Below, in pieces: positions 21,172 through 31,989 of a stretch of 64,000 nt of DNA. Each line of letters begins with the position of its first letter. Position 1 is the stretch's first letter. The DNA lies in contig CM060989.1 of NCBI GenBank assembly GCA_030765065.1, positions 57,736,001 to 57,800,000 on the forward strand, read 5' to 3'. Source of the DNA: Deroplatys truncata (lineage: Eukaryota; Arthropoda; Insecta; Mantodea; Mantidae). Under the pieces are notes generated by a model. That model was not told where the DNA came from and made no database searches. It saw only the letters and a program-made list of their open reading frames with translations. The translations under genes and the position numbers were made by a program.

Positions 21172-22459
21172 CTTTGTGGACTGTCCCAGAAGTACCCAAC
21201 ACAAAAATGTTGGGAAAAAACATTTTTATTTCTCTACATAGTCTCCTTTCAGCTTGATACACTTTTCCCAGCGACGTTCAATAGCTTCGATACTCTGTTT
21301 ATAGTGAGAATCTTCGAGTTCTGCAAAATAGCCATCAACAGCAAACTCCACCTCTTCATTATTGGCAAATCTTTTACCACCAAGGCACTTCTTCAACTTT
21401 GGAAACATAAAATAATCAGAGGGAGCTAAATTTGGTGAATAGGGTGCATGAGGAAGCAATTCAAACTTTAACTCATTGATTTTGGCCGTGGCGATAAAGG
21501 ATGTGTGAACTGGTGCAATGTCTTGATGAAACAGAACTTTCCTTTTCGCTAAATGCGGTCTTTTTGCTTGATTTCATCATTCAAATGCTGCAATAATTTT
21601 GCATAATGCTTGCCATTGATTGCTTATCCTTTTTGAAGATAAATCAATGAAAATTATCCCAAGTGCATCCCAAAAAACTGACGCCATGACCTTGTCTGCA
21701 GATGGAGCTGTCTTCGCCTTCTTTGGAGCCGATTCTCCTCTTTCAGTCCACTATTTTGATTGTTCCTTTCTCTCAGGAGTGAACTGATTGGACCCATGTT
21801 TCATCCATGGTTATGAATTGATGCAAAAACTTGACTTCATTGCAGCAAAACATCGCCAAACACTCGACTGAAACATCCTCATAACGCTACTTTTGTTCTA
21901 TTGTGAGTAAATGCGGCACCTATCTTGTGCACAGCTTTCTCATCTCTAAATTTTCAGTCAGTATGCGACGTACAGCACTTTTTGAAATGCCTAAGATGTC
22001 TGCTAGCTCACACACTTTCAGTCGATGGTCATCCAATACCATTTTGTGGATTTTCTTCACAATTTCTGGCGTGGTCACCTCATTTGGTCGACCACTGCGA
22101 TGTTCATCTTGGTTGCTTGTACGGCCTTGCCTAAACTCTGCCACCCAATATTTTACTGTTGTAAACGAAGGAGCAGACTCCCCCATAGTAGAATCTAGCT
22201 CAGCTTTAATATTAGTTGAACTAAGACCTTTCAAATGAAAGTATTGTATCACATAACGATGACCAGTTTTATCCATGTTTACAAATTTACTGAGAGCGTT
22301 CAGTATTAATAAGTGCCAAACAATTACTAAACAACGTAGCATCGTCAAACTTCAAACTTAAGCTTTATAAGGGTGGTACTTTTCTACCACATTCATTTGT
22401 TTGAAACAACAACCGTTATATATACGTCAGGTTGGGTACTTCTGGACTGCCCTCTGAGA
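21172..22459 (-). mobile_element. Mariner transposon (copy 1 of the family at 56698)
   Basis: Inverted ends share CAGAAGTACCCAAC and lie between TA dinucleotides (21170-21171, 22460-22461). The - strand carries a broken transposase. The N-terminus is at 22283-21920 (MDKTGHRYVIQYFHLKGLSS, then VTTPEIVKKIHKMVLDDHRL, the HTH ADILGISKSAVRRILTENLE, and MRKLCTR). The C-terminus is at 21459-21226 (LPHAPYSPNLAPSDYFMFPK, with the third catalytic Asp in SDY, and RRWEKCIKLKGDYVEK). The middle is frameshifted. It is about 85-90 percent similar by eye to the copy at 56698-57981. It lies 280 bp beyond the POLH stop codon. Confidence 0.9.
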
Positions 22460-22461
22460 TA

Positions 22462-23615
22462 CCATCATTTTCATCACATAATTACTAAAAGTGATAGACA
22501 TGATTAGCATTGCAGCATGAAAATGGTGAACCCTCTCAAAGATCCCATGCTCATTTTAAAGCATATGACATATATGATGCAAAGATTATCACAGATACAC
22601 AACAGGCATTGGCTTAGTAGTGCACTGTATGAGCTTTTTAAAAAGAATGTGTAATGCCTACAAATTATTGCGTGCTGGGCTCATTAGATTTTGATTTTTA
22701 AATGTGGAACTTGCACACTCTTCAAAGGAAAATAACCTGGCGCCTGACTCATCTAATAGGCGAGGAATAATGAACAAGTTTAAAACAACACATTTAAGAA
22801 ATAAACCTTAATTCTTGCAGATGTATGGCTCAGTATATTTTACAATCCACCAACACTTCAAAAAGCTTTACAATCAAATTGGTGTTTATCATATGTTCCA
22901 AACGTCTTTGTTCTTCTTGCATATTTAATTTATATAAATTTTGACTTCACACATTCTTTGAATTAATCCCCTCAATCTACTCCCTGAAATTGATGGTATG
23001 CCACATGCATGGTATGCATTAAATTTAGAACAGTACTTTACAAAATTACAGAAAGAATTTATAAAGGTGTGTAGGCATTGCCGCTTCCCTATGCAGCAAG
23101 CTAAAGCCGCTGTCTGCATTGTCAAGATTCTTGACTAATCTTCCTTCATCCTTCTCAGGGTAACTTGGTTAGGACCTGTGGAGGTAGACCACATGGTATG
23201 ACAACATACTGCATCAATGCTGCTCAGCAGGCAACCAGCTCGCACTCTATATTTGTGGAACCCAGCTGCTTCTAACCGGCATGGCAGACAAACCATGCTA
23301 GGTTGCTTTATCCCTTCAACAGGCTAAAGCATATTGTGATATTGATAATGCAAATGACAGCTTGTCACCACTCAGCTTGAGACCAAAACTGCTGGAATAA
23401 GGGGAGCCATAGATGGCTCAGTAGAAATCACATTAATGTGCATCTAGAAGTAAAAGCTGAGAGTAATGAGGTCAGATATTGTTCAGACATGCTGTATGTC
23501 TGTTTCCACCTGGTCATCTAACAGAGAAACTGCATTTCAGATAGCAGCATACATGAAGACTGAAATGGGCCAGAGCTTCATCATTTAAGAACTACTGCAT
23601 CTAACTGCCAACTGA
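22462..23615. other. Intergenic sequence without recognised features
   Basis: Non-coding on inspection. Small ORFs on both strands match nothing I recognise. Confidence 0.4.
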
Positions 23616-23619
23616 TGAG

Positions 23620-23780
23620 CGCATAAACCTCATTTCATTAGTTTTCTTCTTTTCGTCTCATTGTCCATGCCTCGCTACCATAAGTTAAGATGGTGTTGCT
23701 AAAGTCTTGTGTGCCTCTGTACTTTTGAGGGTTCATTATATTGTTTATTATCCCCATGGTTCTGGTTTACTTCAGAATTT
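23620..23780 (-). mobile_element. LINE reverse-transcriptase C-terminal fragment
   Basis: The - strand reads NTILTYGSEAWTMRRKEEN, the well-known L-x-Y-G-S-E-x-W-T block that follows the RT domain of RTE/CR1-like LINEs. Only this short piece is recognisable. Confidence 0.5.
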
Positions 23781-23879
23781 TATCTGCATTAATAACACGT
23801 AAGTTACCAAATATTATAAACACTTAGTATTTTGGTGTGACAGACTTGTAAGCTGTTGTTAAAACAAAATATCTGTAGA

Positions 23880-25135
23880 CATTTAAAATAAATTGAGTTG
23901 AAGGTTGTTAAACTACATCACTAAAATGTTCTTTCTTTCGGGAGACGGTTTGCTCCCATCGTCAGCATGTTTTCAACTGATTTTGCCGATTATTGTCGGG
24001 AATGTGTGTGGCTTGTGGTGTTCTCTGGTGCTGGGCTGATAAACCTTCAAAGGCTGCTGTGGCGGCAGTTCGAAATTCATTAGGTGATTCCTGTGTTTGA
24101 CGATATGTATTTTTTCCCAGATATCCAATTCATTGCTGCTGTTGATCAGTTTAAGAGTTTTATGTTTGGAGTGATATGGTTTGAAGACCAGAAATGATGT
24201 CCTACTGCCGATTTATCTGGCTGCTTTTGGTAAATGCATCTCATATGCTTATTAAGTCTTATTTCAAGATTTCTTTTGGTTCTTCTTATGTATACCAAGT
24301 TACAGTCATCACAAACAATTTGATATATACCAGCTGATTTATCGTTGGGGATAGGATCTTTTGTTCTGTTGGATAGTAGTTTCTGTATATTGTGGTTATT
24401 CTGTGGAGACAGGGTGATGCTGTATTTCTTGATAATCCTTTGAAATTTATGATGTGTCCAAGGGTGATAAGTGTATTTCCTATATGCTTGTGGTTTTTGT
24501 TGTCTGAGTAAAGTAGTCGTTTGTTGGATGTATTTCTGTCTTTCAAACTTTTTTATCTTCTTATCTATTGTTTTTTTCTGGTATCCATTCATAGTGGCTA
24601 TGTGGATAATGTGTTGGTATTCTTTCTGATATTCCTCTTTCTCAAATGGTATATGTACTAACCTGTTTGTAATACTATTTAAAATTGCATGTTTGTGGCT
24701 TGTAGCTATTGTTTTTAATATAATTTTCTGTGCGAGTTGGTTTTCTGTAAATGTCGAACGTTAGTTTGTTGTGTGCATTATTTCTGATGATACTGATGTC
24801 TAGGTAAGGTAATTGGCCATTTTCTCTTTTTCTATTGTGAATTTAATAGATCTTTTTTGTAAGTTCAATAATTTCAAAGCATCTTCTGAAAGTTCTTTTG
24901 GAACAATAGCAAAAAATATCATCTACGTACCTATACCAGGTTTTGAATGGATGTGGGGAACATTTAATAATATGGCATTCAAAATGGCTCATATATAGTT
25001 CTGCTAAAAATGGTGAAAGGGGGTTTCCTATAGTTAGGCCTGTGGTTTGTTTAAAGATTTTATTGTGGAATGAAAAGAAATTCTGGTCCAGAATAATTTT
25101 GTTAGTTTTAAGTAATCTTCTGTTTGTGGGAAAAA
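23880..25135 (-). mobile_element. Penelope-like element with RT (YVDD) and GIY-YIG parts, copy 2
   Basis: Reading the - strand from about 25110: NPLSPFLAELYMSHFECHII, then TWYRYVDDIF with the RT catalytic YxDD, LPYLDISIIRNNAHNKLTFD and IYRKPTRTENYI. Next come the linker YTYHPWTHHKFQRIIKKYSI (near 24470) and the endonuclease GIYQIVCDDCNLVYIRRTKR and NLEIRLNKHMRCIY (24360-24240), then KSAVGHHFWSSNHI. The GIY-YIG box is VYIRRTKR with G replaced by R. The 5' part of the RT is missing and the element meets its inverted arm at about 25135. Confidence 0.8.
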
Positions 25136-25420
25136 ATACATATCGTCAAACACAGATCAGCCCAGCACCAGAGAATACCACTAGACACACACATTCCCCA
25201 GACAATAACTGGCAAAATCAGTTGAAAACATGCTTACGATGAGAGCATACCGTTTCCCGAAACACGTTCAAGTAAGAACATTTTAGTGATGTAATGTAAC
25301 AACATTCAATTCTCTTTATTTTAGATTATGACACATCACTATTACTAGCTTCTAAAGCTTCAAAATTAATTAATCTGTAGACATATGTATATGCAAGTTT
25401 TTTCTGTGCTTGTTATGCCA
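25136..25420 (+). repeat. Inverted 3'-end arm of PLE copy 2
   Basis: The + strand repeats the element's own 3' end: an IVKH-like start at 25140, TRHTHSPDNNWQ, then the CCGAAACACGTTCAAGTAAG region and the AT-rich 3' flank ending near 25420. That flank matches, inverted, 2326-2440 of copy 1. The arm has a deletion of about 50 bp compared with copy 1. Confidence 0.65.
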
Positions 25421-26425
25421 GCAATCATCCTCTGAAATGTGTCCCATTATTTGTTGAAATTCTGTATATATTTAAAACAAATTTTAAAAAGGAAAATTGT
25501 GTACAGTATATAGCAATTTTAGCTTCTATTTCTTTTTTCTCTAATCCAGACATAGCTTTTAAAACAGTTTGTCACTACAAATATGTACAAATATTAATGA
25601 TTTTGTAGCTTTATATACAAATGAGGTTCTGGAAGTTTTATTTTTGAAGATTTCACACAATAACTGCTGGCAGTTGTAAGCTGTTTTCTTAGGCTTGACT
25701 TATATTTCTAATAGAAAATTGTTGTAAACAATATTATGAGTCTTAATTAATACTTTATCTGCCTTATCACTACTCCAGGAAAAACATTTACTGTGGAATC
25801 TCGTTAGTACAACTTTTGTAAGGATTCCAGGATGTGAAAGTGGGAAAACATAATAAAAATACAAAATTTGCAATTTATCAACTTAATGATATGAATTTAA
25901 TAATACATCTTACCTCACAGTCAAATATACTATAGAATAATTACACTGGTTGAAATACATATGAGTCATTCCACATCAAACCAAACACACATAAAACATC
26001 ACTTTCTCTGAATTTTTATATTTTATATTCTGCTAAAAATCAAATTATTTTAGGATTTACAGCGTGCTTAACATTTTTTTATACATGCATAACATCACAT
26101 AAATGCAGTTTATTCTTGAAATACGTAATGGTCAGGGATAAGAACAGTATATTGTTTTGTAAATAAAAACATTGTGGTTTTCCTTATTCAAAATATTATT
26201 TATTCAGAATAAATAAACTCACTTTTTTAAGTATGAATATTTTAAACTGTAATATCATATTTAACCTCATAATATTAAAATCCGGAAAAAATATAGAAGG
26301 AATCTGTGATATATTTTGTTTTAACCTGTTAATATCAGGATGTGAACTTTCTTAGAAGTATGCTTTTAAACAGTTTATTGTTATTAAACTGGTTCAATAG
26401 ATAGTATTTATGTTTGCCTCGGCTG
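25421..26425. other. Intergenic AT-rich sequence
   Basis: No gene is seen. A GAGTCATTCCACATCAAACC terminus at about 25971 is inverted near 29380 (CCAxxTGTGGAATGACTC type), so 25970-29390 may be bracketed by terminal repeats. An isolated Tigger-like end (CTGTGGAATCTCGTTAGTAC) is at 25793. Confidence 0.35.
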
Positions 26426-26429
26426 CATC

Positions 26430-27050
26430 AGTCTTATTTTAGAGACATGTTTCTCTTAATTAGGGCGTGGTGCGACAAGAATGTAGGCTTACACAGATTT
26501 TAAGTGTAAATTCACTTCTTTTTATTAATCCTTGACATAAATGAAATAGCACTACACTGATATTAAGAGCTGTGAGATTCTTTAATTTAGTACTTGCACT
26601 TCGTTAACGCGTATACTTAATTTTACGATTCACACAAATATGTAATATTTCTTTAGAGAACACATCTTCCATCCGGTCACTACCAAGGTCTGCAGGCAAC
26701 TGAACATATTTCAACCGTCCAAACCCGTAAACTTCTGTATTTCAAGTCTCTGATTGGATAATCCTAGTCCAATAGAAAACCTGCATTTAATTAAAGCTTT
26801 TTCTGGCTGTTGATTGGCTAATTTTAAACTGTCACAAAATTTACATTATCGTTGCTCTAATCATGACTAGTAGCATTTAAAACTCTCAAACTCATTATTG
26901 CCTTAAGGTTAATATAAGCATTTGCAATGACTGTTACATACATTTTACAAATTATTACATACATATTGCTTCAAGGCGGGCTGTTATTGAGTTTACATAT
27001 TATATAATTTAATTGAAATGATTCAAGTGTTAAAAACACTGCCTCACATA
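26430..27050. repeat. Dispersed repeat with inverted CCAAT boxes, copy 2
   Basis: This is a direct diverged copy of 17570-18245, in the same order and orientation, including the GATTGGATAATC and GATTGGCTAATTTTAAACTG motifs. It is shorter than copy 1 by a deletion around 26905. Confidence 0.55.
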
Positions 27051-27408
27051 GCAGCATACCGGCCGATGTGTTATGCAGTATGAACATAACTGGAATCTGT
27101 AATTCTATGAAGCTGCTCTCCACTGTTTCATTTTAAATGTTACTTTGTGTTCAGTTTTTTACATTAGAAGTTCATTTTTAGGTCTGTGGTGTCTGAAAGT
27201 GCAAATAAGTGAAGTGAAGAAATGGAGGTATGATTATTGCTAATTCCATTTAATATTTCCAAGCATAACACAAGACGGAAATAATTAACCTTAGTTACCC
27301 GCAATATGTGTACAAATTTAAAAATGAAGAACTTAACTTTGTCATCAAACCTAAAACAATGTGATGCATGTCGAAAAAAAAATTCCCAAAGTACAACCCA
27401 CTGCTGAC
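27051..27408. other. Intergenic sequence without recognised features
   Basis: Nothing is recognised. Confidence 0.3.
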
Positions 27409-27456
27409 AGTCGTCCTCCATGGTGTAGTGGTTACCATGCTAGCCTCTATACCTTT
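27409..27456 (+). repeat. SINE head fragment (tRNA-derived)
   Basis: The sequence CATGGTGTAGTGGTTACCAT followed by GCTAGCCTCTA is the 5' tRNA-like part (A box) of the SINE seen complete at 46265-46550 on the - strand. Confidence 0.55.
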
Positions 27457-28289
27457 TTCACTATAAGCAGAAAGGAGAAGTAAACAAAACTAAATATATC
27501 ACTGCGCCAAGCACATGGCAGCACGACATGGAGGATGACGGGAACTAAGTACACGTGAGGGGAAATTGCTTCAGACAGAATGCGAATACAACATATTGCA
27601 CAGCTTGGGGATCATTAGCTTTTAAACATTGTATGTTATATTTTGTCTTGCATCCTAAATTTCTAACACATAATACTAAGAGTGGACAAATAAAAGTTTC
27701 ACCTGAACAGTTCGGCATCTGTGATTAAAGATACTGGATTAAACTGTCCTTAACTTCAGGCTTTAGAAATCGTTCATTTAATGACCAGTATCAGTATACC
27801 ACTTTTGCTTTAACCTTTTATGAGTCAAGTTAAAAAAAAATGATTTTACTATAGGTTAAAACACAACAGGAAACAAACGCGACTCAAGCAGTTCAAGTAA
27901 CAATTCTGCATCACTAACAAAGAAGTTCAGTTATTGCTAAACAATGGCCAGCCATGTTCATTGTCGATTAAAGGTGGGTATTTTTCACGGAATTTGTTAA
28001 AAGCATTTAATATAATTGTCTTCTTTCCATTTCCCGCATTTATGTTTTCTACAGTGGCAGAGGATTTTCAGCCATGACACCCTCGAAACCGGAAACGAAC
28101 TGCAGTGCCTGCGCAAGCCTCTTAAACCATCCGCTATAACGGTTCATTTGATTATAGGTGAATCTGAACAAACCTATTTAGTTTCATAAATTGAATTGTT
28201 ACAATAATGGGTTTTTTAAATTCCTCTGCACGAGAATAACCACAAAATGTTACGATCTGAACCAAACTGTTTTTTATAGAGGAAGAGAC
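27457..28289. other. Intergenic sequence without recognised features
   Basis: Nothing is recognised apart from a short GC-richer stretch near 28050-28140. Confidence 0.3.
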
Positions 28290-28530
28290 AACATGCTAAC
28301 AGAGGGCAATGGATTTTTTCGGGCGTAAAAATCCTTAACATGGCTTCCTTCGGAAGGGAAGTAAAGCTGGTGGTACCGTGTTGTAAATTTACAGCATGTA
28401 AAAGAACCTAAAGTCTGATAAAGAAGCCTCTGACCAAAATTACAGGTCTTTCTCGCTCAATATAGAATGGGATGCTAAGACCACAGCAGTTACAGAGCGT
28501 ACATAAATAAAACTCAGAGTAATTTCACTG
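28290..28530 (+). repeat. SINE, 5'-truncated copy
   Basis: From GGGCAATGGATTTTTTCGGG to ACATAAATAAAACTC this matches the - strand SINE at 46265-46550: CGTAAAAATCCTTA, GCTTCCTTCG, TTTACAGCATGTAAAAGAAC, GGGATGCTAAGACCACAGCA. The tRNA-like head is missing apart from ACATGCTAAC. Confidence 0.65.
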
Positions 28531-29395
28531 TTAACAGTGATTGTGTGCTACAAAGTACCAATACTGTGAATAATCCAGAAGTGGTTTTGAACATAGTGAC
28601 CATTTTGAGGCAGGATACAGCAATGCGAAAGCGATCCCTGGTACCTTAGGGCTAAATCCATTCCATCAACTAATAATGCAATAATAACCAGATGGTATTC
28701 ATTTAACCCTGAAGGAAAAAAAGTGCACATTTAAATTGTAGTTAAGTTGCCTCCCATAGGATAAGATTGAAAGTTTTCCAACTGTATGCCAAATTTAACA
28801 GTTACAAGCAAACAAACTAGTGCAACTTAAGTGCTGTGAACAACTGACAGCATCTAATGACAGACTGCTGCTGCTACTGCTACTCTCCAGCTATGCCATG
28901 CTGAAATCCTGCTACGCACTACTTTCTAAATTATTTCATTTAAAATGAATTATACAGCATACCGTCTTTGTTTTATACAAATATATACAAAAAGACTACA
29001 AGAAATTTATTTATAATTTTTATAGAAATTTAAACCTGCAGGTTAATAGGGATATATAGTTTTTAAATGTTTGAATTTTAAAAATGGATGTAAATAATTA
29101 TATCAATTATAATAAATATTCAATAAAAGATTACATATTAAGCTTTGCATTGCACTTTTTAACATAATTTTATCACTTATCACCTGTGAAATATTCTAAT
29201 TTAAAGGTGGAGAGGTATGCTGCTTTTCACAAGTTTGACTGGGCAACAGTTTTTAAGATTTGCTATTTTAAAAAAAAAAAAATTTAAAACATAATTCACT
29301 TTGTTTTTGTAATCTATGGACAAAATTTTAAGTGAATTGGAGACATGAGTCAAATTTTGTGAAAATTTGTGCGACTTGGTGTGGAATGACTCATC
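28531..29395. other. Intergenic AT-rich sequence
   Basis: Nothing coding. It ends with the inverted partner of the terminus seen at 25971. Confidence 0.3.
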
Positions 29396-29399
29396 TGTG

Positions 29400-29700
29400 T
29401 GATTACTTTGCTGGTTTTAGTTTGCAAATTTCACTATCCATCCTTTATTAATAAGGCTATTATGCCGTCATCAACTTTTAAACTACACACATATTGCTTC
29501 ACTATTCCCATCGCCTTCATCATGTTTGATGCTGAAGGAATTGGCTCAGGATCTGACTCATCATCACTTTCACCCTCCACTGATGCTTGTTCTACATTCT
29601 ATTCTGTCGTAATTTCATACATGGAAGATAATGTTAACATGTGTTTTGAAAGAGACGTTTCGTGCTATTGGATAGTCACTCTTTACTCTAGGAAAACTCT
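29400..29700 (-). pseudogene. Tigger/jerky-like transposase C-terminal fragment
   Basis: The - strand reads NVEQASVEGESDDESDPEPI, then PSASNMMKAMGIVKQYVCSL and KVDDGIIALLIKDG: an acidic stretch, then an A-x-x-x-I-V-K-x-Y-V...D-D-x-I tail like that of Tigger/jerky transposases. A (TTTA)n tract follows at 29722-29750. Confidence 0.45.
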
Positions 29701-29887
29701 CTTCTAGTGTATTATTTTGTTTTATTTATTTATTTATTTTATTTATTTGTGCTAGCAATCTTCCTTAGAATATGGCTATACATCAGCCCAAGCTGTTATC
29801 TTGCCATATTCTACCCATATTACACTCTTTAATTATAACATAAATGATAATAAATAATAGTGATACCAAAATAATCTTATAATACTA

Positions 29888-29889
<2 letters not shown>

Positions 29890-29960
<71 letters not shown>
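29890..29960. repeat. (AAT)n microsatellite
   Basis: About 24 perfect trinucleotide units. The reading frames of polyisoleucine or polyleucine here are artefacts. A mariner begins 12 bp further right. Confidence 0.95.
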
Positions 29961-29961
<1 letters not shown>

Positions 29962-29971
29962 TAATTACATA

Positions 29972-31291
29972 CGAGGGTAATCCCAAAAGTAAAGTCTCCG
30001 AAGCGCTGGGATCGCAGGGAAACTGTGTGGATGTTGGCCATACTGCTTTTTCCCTTCCTCCCTCCACTCTCTTCAGAAACCACCGCACATCCCTTAGCGC
30101 CCTCAGTCTTGGCTTGGCAGCCAGTTATAATGGAGCTCCCGTTAGCCACTACCGCCAGGTGCTAAGTTCGCGCAGTTATTCGCTTTTTGAGCGAAACGGG
30201 TTAAACCTGTCGAAATTCATTGACAGTTGATGGAAGTGTATGGAGAGTCTTGTATGGATGTCAAAAATGTCTGCAAGTGGTGTAGAGAATTTGCAAATGG
30301 TCACACGGAAATTCATGACGAGGAAAGAAGCGGGAGACCGTCCATTTCTGACGAAACAATCGCAAAGGTTGAACAAATCGTGCTTCAAGATCGGCGGATC
30401 ACTCTTGATGAGCTCTGCATTGTTGTTCCTGAGATTTCTCGAAGCACTATTCATCGGACTTTGATTGAAGAGTTGAAATTTTGGAAGGTGTGCGCAAGAT
30501 GGGTCCCAAGAATGCTGACAGAAGATCACAAAAGGCAACGCGCTGAAACTTCCCACCAATTTCTTCAACGCTATGCAGATGAAAAGGACAACCTTTTGGA
30601 TTCAATAGTCACGGGTGATGAAACCTGTGCTTTCCACTTCACACCTGAGACCAAACAACAATCATGTGAGTGGCGGCATTCTGGTTCACCCAAGCCGCAA
30701 AACTTCAAGAGAACACAGTCTGCCGGTAAAGTCATGGCAACTGTTTTGGGATCGAAAGGGGATATTGTTGGTCGACTTTATGGATCCTGGGACAACAATA
30801 AATGCCGACAGGTATTGTCAGACATTAAAAACTCAGACAGGCAATTCAGAACCGTAGAAGAGGAATGTTGAGCAAGGGCATAAGCCTTCTCCATGACAAT
30901 GCTCGCCCCCACACTGCCCGTCAAACTATGAATATTCTACAACAGTTTGGATGGGAAACCATCACCCATCCACCCTATAGTCCGGGCTTAGCACCCAGTG
31001 ACTACCACTTGTTTCCCAAGTTGAAAGAACACTTGGCTGGAAGGCACTTCGATGACGACGATGAAGTGAAAAATGAGGTCCATCACTTTTTCAAGAGCAA
31101 GGCGGCAAGCTGGTATGACATGGGCATAAAAAAACTGCCACAGCGTCTATAAAAATGCATCGATCGAAATGGCGATTATGTGGAAAAATAGACAAATGTT
31201 AAAGCTTCAAAACTATGTATCATTTGTTGTCAATAAAACTTTCTTTGTATTTTAAAAAAAATTGGAGACCTTACTTTTGGGATTACCCTCG
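29972..31291 (+). mobile_element. Mariner transposon (DD34D), nearly intact length
   Basis: The ends are CGAGGGTAATCCCAAAAGTA and its inverse, with TA at 29970-29971 and 31292-31293; length 1320 bp. The + strand transposase reads MEVYGESCMDVKNVCKWCRE, then SGRPSISDETIAKVEQIVLQ, ISRSTIHRTLIEELKFWKVC, ARWVPRMLTEDHKRQR, the first Asp in SIVTGDETCAFHFTPETKQQ, then SAGKVMATV. After a frameshift near 30850 it continues LLHDNARPHTARQTMNILQQ, and the third Asp is in YSPGLAPSDYHLFPKL. Exactly 34 residues separate the last two Asp (DD34D). A stop sits in the first HTH region near 30229. Confidence 0.92.
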
Positions 31292-31299
31292 TAACTTAA

Positions 31300-31700
31300 C
31301 ATCACATGATGAAATTAATTTACATCTCTTTTTATTGTCCATAACCATTTCTTTTTTACTTCGGACAGGTACTCTCCTACCTTTTTACTATCCTTGTTAA
31401 AAATCTTGCTTAAAGCTACTTTCCTGTCCAGTTTGAAGCATTTCCCATTTATAGCTTCCTTTCTCCAATGATGTGTACCTTTACAGTCAAAAAGGATATA
31501 TTCTAAATCTTCTCTTTCCCCCACATATTGGACACTGGTTCTGTGGGAACCCATTTCTCATTCCTATTAGTCTCCATACACCTGCTCGTACCAAGGCTAT
31601 ACTTTCTCTTTGTTCCTTATTTGTGTTATCCACATGCTGTTCTCTAGCCCATACATTTTTTATTAATATATATGATTCCAAGGAACTTTTCTTCCCAATG
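31300..31700 (-). mobile_element. LINE ORF2 C-terminal fragment with zinc knuckle
   Basis: The - strand reads NVWAREQHVDNTNKEQRESI, ALVRAGVWRLIGMRNGFPQN, then QCPICGG (31516-31540), then EDLEYILFDCKGTHHWRKEA and a KKVGEYLSEVKKKWLW tail. C-P-x-C...E-x-x-x-H-x-L-x-x-C at the end of an R-x-G-x-W-x-L segment is the terminal zinc-knuckle region of many insect LINEs. One frameshift separates the halves. Confidence 0.6.
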
Positions 31701-31989
31701 TTACTAAATAAATTTGTGTATTATTATCATCTAGCACCCAACAAAAGCTAGTTTCATTATAGCAATTCCAAATGTTAATTTACATCGCAGAATATAAGAC
31801 AGCCTTAATGAAATGTAAGGCTTCTAATGCCCCATTCACAATGGGGCAACACTAGTGATGCGACATGCAACACAATATTGCTCCTCAAAATATAGTGTTC
31901 ACAATGAAGTAAGAAAATATGGCATAACCGCGAAACTTCAGTGAAAGCATACACCTTTTCATTGTGTTTTGTATGCACTTGAACTCAAT
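31701..31989. other. Intergenic sequence
   Basis: GCCCCATTCACAATGGGGC (about 31829-31848) is a short palindrome, perhaps an element end. No gene is seen. Confidence 0.3.

Noticed and set aside
29877-30149. ORFs with polyisoleucine or polyleucine
   Set aside because: Translation of the (AAT)n microsatellite and the mariner's opposite strand.
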